Below, piece by piece: positions 56,231-64,000 of a DNA stretch of 64,000 nucleotides. A model generated the notes under the pieces. It ran no database searches and had not been told where the DNA came from. It saw only the letters and a program-made list of their open reading frames with translations. Location of the stretch: contig OZ038378.1 in NCBI GenBank assembly GCA_964036045.1, positions 41,293,228 through 41,357,227 of the forward strand, in the 5' to 3' direction. The stretch's first letter is position 1. Each line of letters opens with the position of its first letter. The stretch comes from Eutreptiella sp. 'Long Island Sound 2002' (Eukaryota > Euglenozoa > Euglenophyceae > Eutreptiales > Eutreptiaceae). The position numbers and the translations under genes were made by a program.

Positions 56231-56433
56231 CCCACCCAACCCGCCCTCTATCTCCGTGACCTTCTCACGGGTATGCGTTCCAGTCGAACTGTCCTTAGGA
56301 GCCTGTGCTCCAGTGACTGTGTCTGTGAGTAGCACCGAAGAAGCAATGTGTTTTGGATGGAGAGTGTCTTACAGTGGAGGGTGCACATGCTTGTCTCCTG
56401 CTTTGATGCGCGGCGCACACACACGCACGGGGG
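56231..56433 (+). repeat. Second C spacer and last B repeat
   Basis: C2 (56231-56321) and B3 (56322-56433). The element ends at GGGGG before AACCCAATG. Confidence 0.9.
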
Positions 56434-56489
56434 AACCCAATGATGGATGAAAACCAATTTGGACCAAATATCAATACCACCCCAGAGAT

Positions 56490-56565
56490 GGCCCATACCC
56501 TAGTGGGTAAAGCAGTGCCTCTGCAATTGCAAGCTCATGGGTTCAGTCCCCAGTGGGGGCAATCT
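56490..56565 (+). other. tRNA-derived SINE head
   Basis: An A-box-like CCTAGTGGGTAAAGC is followed by a T-arm-like TGGG-TTCAGTC-CCCA. The anticodon arm region (CTCTGCAATTGCAAGC) resembles but does not fold as a tRNA. Just downstream, 56623-56690 resembles 48500-48565 inside the small element (GTTTGGGRACCC; ATTTCCGC). Confidence 0.45.
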
Positions 56566-56950
56566 GTAGGACCTCAAATAGGGTCAGGGGCAAAGTGGAA
56601 TTTTTTTTGGTTGTTTTGTGCTTTGATGTTGTCCCCTTTGTTTGGGAACCCGGAGAATGCAGGGGTTATGTCGCATTTCCGCTCCCCTGTGGGCCCCGCA
56701 CAAGGCGGGGGTTAGGCAGCCAATTCTGAGTTTCGGCCTGGGTGGGGCGCGACTAGCAATAGTGGCCGGGAATTGATTCGGGGGTGCTATGTCCTTAAAC
56801 AAAAGTACCACCTACCATGCCCCCCCCCCCTATTGCAATATTTTTTGCCTCTGCATTTGTACCTCAAAGTGATCATCGTGATGAGGCGGCCATTTGATGC
56901 CATATTTGTAGGTCCAGAGCCCCCCCTGCCCTGGGTGTGAGCTGAGAGCT

Positions 56951-57131
56951 GGGTGCGAGCTGACCTCAGTGTCCAGAGGGCCAGAGCCAATGCACAGTCA
57001 GCAACCACCTGGTGTGGTACAGAACTGGTCTACGCTGCAGTGCAGCAAGCAAAACACTGAACAATGTGGTGATGACCATGCGCCTCTGACACGGGGGCGT
57101 ATGCGAGCCCAGTATCCGTTGCGTCATGGCC
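56951..57131. repeat. Dispersed 181 bp repeat, copy 2
   Basis: About 97 percent identical to 40971-41151. It is followed by C runs at 57149-57164. Confidence 0.85.
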
Positions 57132-57139
57132 CCTGCCCC

Positions 57140-59800
57140 CTCTAGCGACCCCCCCCCCCCCCCCAGACCCACTCCCCCCCCCGCCCTGAAAGTGGCACCA
57201 AAGCAGGAAGGAGTCAGCGTATGGCCCTTGTCCCGATCCCCCGGTGGTGGGCCCTTCTGGGATTGTGGCGGCCAACTGCAGCCGTGTGGATGGTTTCACC
57301 TAGCCCATTGGTCTTACCGTAGCACAAACTGCTGCACCTGCCCATCTTCCCGGAGGGGAGCTGCGCTCATGGGGGGGGGAGGTCAATGACAGGGCTAGGT
57401 CCAAGCTGGGTGATCAATGCCTCCTTTTTGACGTTACAAAGTGGAGCTAGCTATTAAATTGATCAAAATTAGCTTTTCGTTCCGCAAAATCCGAAAGAAT
57501 AGCCCTTAATTATGAATGTTTCAATTTTGATGCCCTGTAGGTCTCAATCTACCCCGTTTGATACTGGTAAGGTGGATGGTATGCAAGCTATTTGAGCAAA
57601 TATTTGCATTGCTCTTGTCCGCGATGAAATGTTTCTTCTGCTACCTACCTCCGCGAGCTCAGTTATTGCCACGTAGACAATGGGCACAAAGTGGCAACAC
57701 AATTGTTTTAATGCAACAAGGTTTTTCTTTTCATGGTGCTTGGCACCATGAAAACAAAAGCCGCACAAAGCCCGACGAACTCCCGTGAGCCTTCGTTTGT
57801 ACAGACCTGTCACATGATGTTATTTATGTGTGGGGTCTTGTATTCCACTGTTCTAAACATGGTCATCGCATGTCTTTAGAAACATATGATCATAGATGCA
57901 ACATCGTCCTATCACCACATGGAATACCCTAACCAATATGAATCTCTTTGCGGCCAATTAGGTTGCCCCTTCTTGTGTAGCCACCCTCCGCTAATTGCCG
58001 CTGTTGTTGTTGCCGCCACCGTTTCTCCTAACGGTTGCAGGAGGGGTTGGTGGTACTCTTCTTGTTTTTTCTTTTTTTGTGGTTTTTGTTGCCGCAAGAG
58101 CTATTGCGGCTGCTATTGCCGATGTTGTCGTTAACATTGTTGATTGTGTGGTAGGACTTTGTTGTGTTGGTGTTGTGATTTTTTTCGGTAGTGCTCGTGT
58201 TGTTGTTTTTGTCCTTGGAGGTGTTTTCTATGTCGTTGGTGGTGGTGTTTTTGCTGTTGTCTTTACTTTTGTGTCTAGGGCGACCAGCTCCGGAGATGGC
58301 ATTCTAAGTATACTCAAACCCGCAAACTTGCAAAACCGGCGAATTCTCTTCAGAGGTGCGTGTAGAGCGGCGGCCTTCTCTCCGTGCCGATAAGCGGCCC
58401 ATCTGTATGACCGATTTTTTTTTTTTGCGGCGTGGTTCGCTAACCCGCTAGGGCCGAAACACCGGTTTACTGTAAACACGGAGGGAGTGACTTGTGTGCT
58501 GAGGGCATACAAAACTCCCATTTTGCCAAAGGCCAAAAACGCATCCTTGGCCCAAATTGAAAAAAACATGCAGGACAAAGAAGACATACTCTACTCAGAA
58601 ACCTCCACTTGGGGTGAAACGTAGTCCTACATCGCTACACACGCCACTGTGCCTTGCCAAATGAATGATCTGTCCAGCCACTGGGCCGTTATGTCCGAGA
58701 AGGTGTAGAACAAGGTGCCGTGCCGTGCTAGTTTGCGGAACATTAGCAGTATGCTTGGTCTTGCAAACATCTCCTCGTGTTTTCCTACAAGCTCTTGGAG
58801 TCACGATTGTACGATCTGAGTGCAAAGACGGTCAATGAAGTTTGGGTGTATTGGTGTTATCATATTTTTCTCGTGATTGTGAATTGCGTCCCCTTTTTGT
58901 AGAGGCCAGAGGGGTGCACAGCTAACGTGGTTACTTTGTCCCCTTTGCGCTGCAAAGTACGAGCGTCCCAACCAAATTGAACCGCTCCATTGTGCTACAC
59001 AAAAATTGAAGCGTGCAGCCAAGGTAGGGCTCAGTACGTCTCTGATTTTCATAGCCCAAAAGTGAGGGAGGAATCTTTCAATGACAGGTAGGAGGGGCCA
59101 AACGAAGCTATCGTGCCAAAGGCACAAAAACATGGGCCTCTGCCCATGGCATCCCACTCTAGCCCCAGGGTATCCCACTCTATGGAGTAGGTTATTCGGG
59201 TGCATGCCCCTTCACAATGCCGCCACTGCATCCGCCTTCTCGTTTGGACACCTTGTTGTAGGAGGTCATCCATCGCATTTGCACATGTTCCCCACCTACC
59301 TCTTACAGCCACAAGAGCTACTGCCACATGTCCCTGTGTCCCGCCTACTGCGTGGAGCACCACCATCCATGATGCCGCCACTTGAATGACCACTCCACAA
59401 TGCCCTTTTTTTTACACATACTGTGAGTCCGAGACTATCACTAAGGCCTCCGACGGCTGCCTCCGCAACAGTGCATGCAATACCCCCGCAACTCCCCCCT
59501 ACTATTGCTCTCCCGCTCATTAGCTGGCACATGATAGTGGCATCGCACGCGCTTTTCTGATTGTTCCCCACACCACACGATAGCCCGCTTGCATCCACCC
59601 TCTGGCCCGTTGTGACAATCCGTTTGTGTACACCACTATCCATCCCCGACCGGCGAGCTCGCTCAACCCCTATAGCAAGTGCTCTTTACACTCGCGCCCA
59701 CTTGGCCGACTTCAATGCTTTTATTTACCACCGACGGTTTGTATGCCATAGCCCCTTGCTCAAACATTCGCTTGTTTGCAAACCAGCCCGAAGCGTTGCT
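57140..59800. other. Interval without a supportable gene
   Basis: 57995-58300 is a GTT-rich low-complexity stretch that translates as a hydrophobic run. Elsewhere only weak minus-strand frames occur. Confidence 0.4.
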
Positions 59801-59813
59801 TCGCAATAGATGT

Positions 59814-60275
59814 TCATGATCGTCCAAAATCATTGTGGCATTCCAACAGTTGTTCATGTATTGCGGGGCAAAGCTGCCCGATACAAACATCGATACATAC
59901 ACACAGAGCCGTAGGAGCGGCTAGAGCATTTGCCTCCTCATTACCATGAAAAACAGGATGCGAGGGCAACCGCAGCTGCAATTCTTCCCCTTCCATCTCA
60001 TGTAACAGCAGGATCTGTTCCCACAAATTGCGGTGCCCCACCTCCTCTGATAAAGCCCTTGGGTGTTGCTTCATGGCGCGCATGTTTGGCGCAGATGTGG
60101 GTAGGCCGCCGAAGGAAGGCAAACACATGCACACTGCTCCAAGAAACACAAAGCTTGAACCACATATGGGGTGTTGACACTTTGCCAGAAGGATAGTATG
60201 TAGCCATGGAATGGCTATGCCAGACATCGTGTCTTTTGATGGCACCAAAAATTGTGCGAAGAAGGTGACGAACAT
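59814..60275 (-). pseudogene. RNase H fragment of a retroelement
   Basis: The minus strand reads LWEQILLLHEMEGEELQLRLPSHP and then VFHGNEEANALA. This matches the last RNase H motif (SH.G..GNE.AD.LA), with His kept and the final Asp replaced by Asn. The frame then runs to a stop. Upstream RNase H and RT motifs were not found, so this is a fragment. Confidence 0.5.
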
Positions 60276-60869
60276 TGTTGTTCCATGGCCAGGTGGATCT
60301 CGGTAACACCTCCACTATTTTCAAAGCGTCAACATCTTGACTCATGTCCCACAATTCATTCACATGGCCACAAAGCTCCCGAATGATTTACCATTTTGCT
60401 ACCAAACGTCCTAGTTGTTAGTAGGGTGCAAGGTGGCGCAATGCAACAGTCAAACCATTTTTTGTCTCCCCCAATGTCTCCATGTGTGTCTACCGGGAAA
60501 AAAAATGTACGCTTTGCACTTCGCAGCCCAGCCCTGATCTTGTGGTCACAAATCTCCATGATCACCGATCAGCATTGCACAGTAGCATGAGAGCCAAGGC
60601 AAATTGCCTGGTTGTGAAGTGATTTGAGCCCCATCACTGGGGCCCAGTGCATAAAATACCAAAAAGAAAACACTTGGAAAGAACAACTTTGGGTGCCGAG
60701 GCATCCAGATGTTTCTTCAACACATAGTGCAATTGCAAGTTGCTTGTTACCAGAGTGCCAAATTTCCAAGTGGTAGAACTACAACGGCCATGAGGTTTGA
60801 TGTCTTGAAGTCATCTGGCAGTCCACGCCAACAAACCCCCCCCCCCCCCCGCCGCCGCCCCCCCCCGAA

Positions 60870-61300
60870 AAATTTAAGCTATTGCCAGAGGTGATCGCAT
60901 CACGGCTGCGTGACTTGGAGTTGGTGAAATTGCCCACGCCGTATCAATTGCTACGCTACATGAGGACATTACCGCTGCTTGATCTCACGTAGCCCGGCAG
61001 CAACGAGAGGTCCCGGAAAGTTTCTTTTTGTGTTCGTTTGCTTGCTGTGATGCACATGTTTGTGCGCAAGGCGATGTTGAGGAACCTAGCGGTGGGTACA
61101 CACACATGGCGAGTCTTTCGTCCGCCGCAACTTGAAGTCTATTGGAGGTTGGATACTGTCAATCATGTGTTGTTTGCTAGTTGCTATTTGCCCTTTGTCG
61201 GAGATGCAATTCTCAAAGCCTTTGGGCCGGGAGAGAAGGGGAGGGGGGGGGGGTTGCACTGCAACATATCATCATATCACATCCGATGCTTTTACGAAAT
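60870..61300 (+). pseudogene. LINE ORF2 C-terminal fragment
   Basis: One frame reads KLLPEVIASRLRDLELVKLP, YQLLRYMRTLPLLDLT, a TAG, then VRKAMLRNLAVGTHTWRVF and YWRLDTVNHVLFASCYLPF. The last part resembles the RT-associated zinc-binding tail (W.....DTxxHxLFxCxY). The TAG and the missing upstream RT make this a relic. Confidence 0.4.
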
Positions 61301-61309
61301 ACCTTTCAT

Positions 61310-62900
61310 GGAACAATTGTTTAAAAGGTTACATCTATTGCAAGTCAGCAAAGTTGTTCTGCGCTTGGGTAGTGCCGCCGTTTAAATTCTCCCCTTTTTT
61401 TTTGGCTTGGTGGCCACGGTTGGTTGCCAAAGCCTACTCACCACATGGCCCTCCCAAAATCTCTTGGCATCAAGGATGAATACGACAAATTAGCACCGAT
61501 TTTCGTAATGTCGCTTGCTGATTCGATCATTTGCTTTGCTTGTTTGTGTGGGTTTGGAAAATTTTTGCAAGGACCCTTAACAAGCCGGGTGCTGAAATTT
61601 TATACGTGGAAAAATGCTTTTCTGCCGAAAACCCCCACATCTTGGTAAGCAAAAAAAAGACAAGACCCTTTTGATTTCAAAGGCCCAAAATTTGACGGAT
61701 GGCTAGCTGCGTCCAATGTGGGGGGGCTCCAATTGGGTGGCACTCATCAATGGTGCCCCGTCCAGGCATGAGAGTCAACACATCAATGTAATCACCATCA
61801 ATCACCGTCACCTAATTCAGGGTTTCCCCATCTTCAAGGCTGGAGCTGAGTTTGTACACCACATCCAATTTTCGAAAAAAGTTTCCTTCGCATGTGAAAT
61901 CAGCCCAACTGATTTCATTGGATGAGATTAGCTTAACGGCGGCAACTTGGTTTTTGAAAATGTCCCCCCCTTGCCATAGGGCCAACAAGGCGAAAACGAA
62001 CATATGTGGCCCAAACCGGGCTATGCTTTTTTCTGGGGGCGGGGGGCTAAGCAAATCATGTACAGCTTTTTTCCTATCATTTGCTACCCACTTCGTACTA
62101 CCAAACTTGCATGAGGGCGAAACACGGTTCGGCACATAAGGGATGTACAAGGTTAGTCACATGTCTGGTCAAATGCTAAACACATACTAAGCACTTGGTC
62201 CGTGGTTTCAGTCCTCAAACACATACAGATCGGAGGTCCGGGAGGCACGTCTTTGCAGTCCTTGGCAAAGGGTGTCTCAAAAGCGTTTTGCCACCGCACC
62301 AAAGGGGATCCCAATTGGTACCTTGGGTAACATTGGATGTGGGCAGAGTCTTCGGGACAGGTGTCACCTAGTCGATCCCTCACCTCTTGTTTTCGATGTG
62401 ACTGCTAAGTATTTTGGCCCACCACGGCCAATATTGGCCGCACTCGTGATGCGGCAAGGCCCCCACCGTACCCATGTGTGTGCCACTAGTGTCTTCATCG
62501 GCACTGGCACCCATGTCCCGCCCGGCCTAGAGCCGCAGAACTAGAGCCATGTCAGCACGCCGCGTGACCTTAATCATGGTTAGTGAGTAGAGCGAGGTAA
62601 TAACGGTTTCACTCATAAGAGACAGAGCCTTATTTCTTTCTCAATGCCTTTTAGTTTTACAGTGTTCCTGAGATGGTGGAGTAGGACATCCCCTTGACCA
62701 AAGGAACACACAGCGCGCTACAGTATCTGCGATGTCGCAAATGCTGGCGATAGTGCATGCCAAAGGATCTTTCGCCATGTGGGTCACCATTGCCTTTCCG
62801 GCATTGTTGCGGGCATCGTCGTATGCGGAGGCGGGAGGCCTCAATGCTGCATCAGTAGGAGCAAATCCCAACGGTTGCGGTGTGTGACGAGCAGCTGCAC
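61310..62900. other. Interval without a recognisable gene
   Basis: Frames under 120 codons on both strands and no domain. Confidence 0.45.
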
Positions 62901-62904
62901 GTGT

Positions 62905-63780
62905 TTGCGACATTGCAGGCATATGTCCCCTGGGCATTTGTGCTCTTTTGTGAACGGTGTGCAGCCCACCGAAACAAGTGTAGACCATCTCTCAATAACC
63001 CTATGGGCACACAAAACCATAGGAGGTATTGGGGACATGTTTGGAGTGGGCATTGGTGCTTTTTCCGACGGTTTCGCACCTACGAAAGCAAGTGTGGACC
63101 ATCTCTCAATAACCTCATGGGCACAACAAACCATAGGATGCATGGCGCACATGTGTGGACGGGGCATTGGTGTTCTTTTTTTTTTTGAAATGGTGTGCAA
63201 CCTACCAAAGCAAGTGTACACCATCCGTGAAGAAACGATTTTGGCACACAACACCATAGGACTTAGTGTAGACATGTGTCGAACGGCCATTGGTGCTATT
63301 TTCTGAATCGTGTGGAGCGCACCAAAGGAAGTGCAGACCATCCGTGAATAAGCATTTGGGCACGACAAACCATATGACACATTGCAAGCATGTGTCGACA
63401 AGCCATTGCTGTTGTTCTCTCGGTTGTGTGGAGCCTACCAAAGTAAGTGTGCACCATCCTTCAATACCCATTTCGGCACACAATACCACAGGAGGCATTG
63501 CACGCATGTGTTGACCGGGCTTTGGGGCTAGTTTTTCAATGTTGTGGGGCCCAGCAAAGGAAGTGTAGACCATTTGTCAATCACCATTTTTGCACCCAGA
63601 ATCATAGGAGGCATTGCAGACGTGTGTCGACTTGGCATTCGTACTATTTTCTGAATGGTGTAGATCCTACCAAAGCAAGTGTAGACAATTCATATTTAAC
63701 CATTTGGGCACACAATGCTTTGTCAGGCATTGAAGACATGTGTCCACGGGGTATGGATGGTGTTTTTCTGAATAATGTGC
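62905..63780 (+). repeat. Satellite array with a period of about 117 bp, direct orientation
   Basis: The core CAAGTGTAGACCATC occurs at about 62976, 63092, 63213, 63330, 63442, 63560 and 63676. Each unit also has CCATAGGAGGCATTG and GGCATTGGTG words. Units are 80-90 percent alike. Confidence 0.85.
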
Positions 63781-63784
63781 AGTC

Positions 63785-64000
63785 AGTACATGTTTGCAAT
63801 GTCTCATATGGTGTTGTGTGCCCGAATGGGTATCGAAGGATGGTCTACACTTTCTTTGGTAGGCTCCACACCATTCAAATAACAACACCAATGCCTAGTC
63901 AATAAATGTCTACAATGCCTCCCATGGTTGTTTGTGTTGAAAAAGTTGTTGACGGATGGTCCACACTTGCTTTGGTAAGCCACACCACTTCGGAAACAGC
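63785..64000 (-). repeat. Same 117 bp satellite, inverted orientation
   Basis: GATGGTCTACACTTTCTTTGG (63840) and GATGGTCCACACTTGCTTTGG (63954) are the reverse complement of the core. About two units are visible and the array runs off the window end. Confidence 0.8.

Larger units (their letters stand above)
51091..56433 (+). mobile_element. DIRS/PAT-type tyrosine-recombinase retrotransposon, nearly complete
   Basis: Gene order is gag, tyrosine recombinase, then reverse transcriptase plus RNase H, each in the next frame. Split direct repeats flank the coding part: A at 51091, then B-A-C-B-A-C-B at 55652-56433. The A1...B1A2...B2 arrangement is known from PAT, TOC and Kangaroo elements. It lets the circular intermediate be rebuilt by recombination. 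There is no integrase and no target duplication, as expected for tyrosine-recombinase integration. The single TAA in the recombinase and a duplicated A-C-B block are the only visible defects. Confidence 0.85.

Noticed and set aside
57995-58393. Hydrophobic 132-codon frame that could look like a membrane protein
   Set aside because: It is a GTT/GCT-rich simple-sequence stretch. Hydrophobicity follows from the repeat.

Overview
The window looks like nuclear DNA of a unicellular eukaryote, most likely an alga or other protist with a repeat-rich genome. The evidence is short GT-AG introns, LINE-type retrotransposons with an APE-like endonuclease, a tyrosine-recombinase (DIRS/PAT-type) retrotransposon, hAT and other DDE transposon relics, internal CCCTAA (TTAGGG) telomere-type tracts, many CA/GA microsatellites and very many long C or G homopolymers. 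I see no rRNA gene, no intact tRNA gene, no CRISPR array and no bacterial operon. I cannot name the species. Most of the window is mobile DNA and its debris. One single-exon gene (the cyclase-like protein at 26.4-28.4 kb) looks like an ordinary host gene.

Layout. 0-3.8 kb: decayed short repeats and reading-frame remnants. 3.8-22 kb: a decayed LINE on the minus strand (ORF1 at 20.9-22.0 kb, a 4 x 676 bp tandem repeat at 17.8-20.5 kb, endonuclease at 15.6-16.4 kb, reverse transcriptase at 5.6-7.1 kb, RNase H at 5.3 kb). It is split between endonuclease and reverse transcriptase by an 8.2 kb DNA transposon at 7139-15335. 22-26.3 kb: GC-rich sequence without a recognisable gene, then a cluster of TTGTGAC boxes. 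26.4-28.4 kb: membrane protein with a degenerate class III cyclase domain. 28.4-35.3 kb: microsatellites, tRNA-like SINE heads, and two 1.2 kb direct copies of a unit bounded by telomere-type tracts. 35.3-48 kb: hAT transposase C-terminus, a plus-strand LINE (endonuclease at 39.4 kb, reverse transcriptase at 41.6-42.7 kb), a cluster of small CCGCG hairpins and GC-rich debris. 48.3-51 kb: two copies of a small element, one carrying a DDE transposase fragment. 51.09-56.43 kb: a nearly complete DIRS/PAT-type retrotransposon with split direct repeats. 56.4-64 kb: a SINE-like head, LINE fragments and a 117 bp satellite that reverses orientation near 63.78 kb.

The most unusual object is the 8.2 kb transposon. 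It has about 24 bp terminal inverted repeats and an exact 5 bp target duplication (CTAAA). It carries two spliced genes in the same direction and 18 copies of a roughly 20 bp palindrome, consensus TTTCACTGTYRACAGTGAAA. I found that palindrome nowhere else in the window. Its first gene has DDE-transposase-like motifs. The second encodes an acidic-to-basic protein I do not recognise. Several palindromes lie inside introns. I could not assign the element to a named superfamily from sequence alone.
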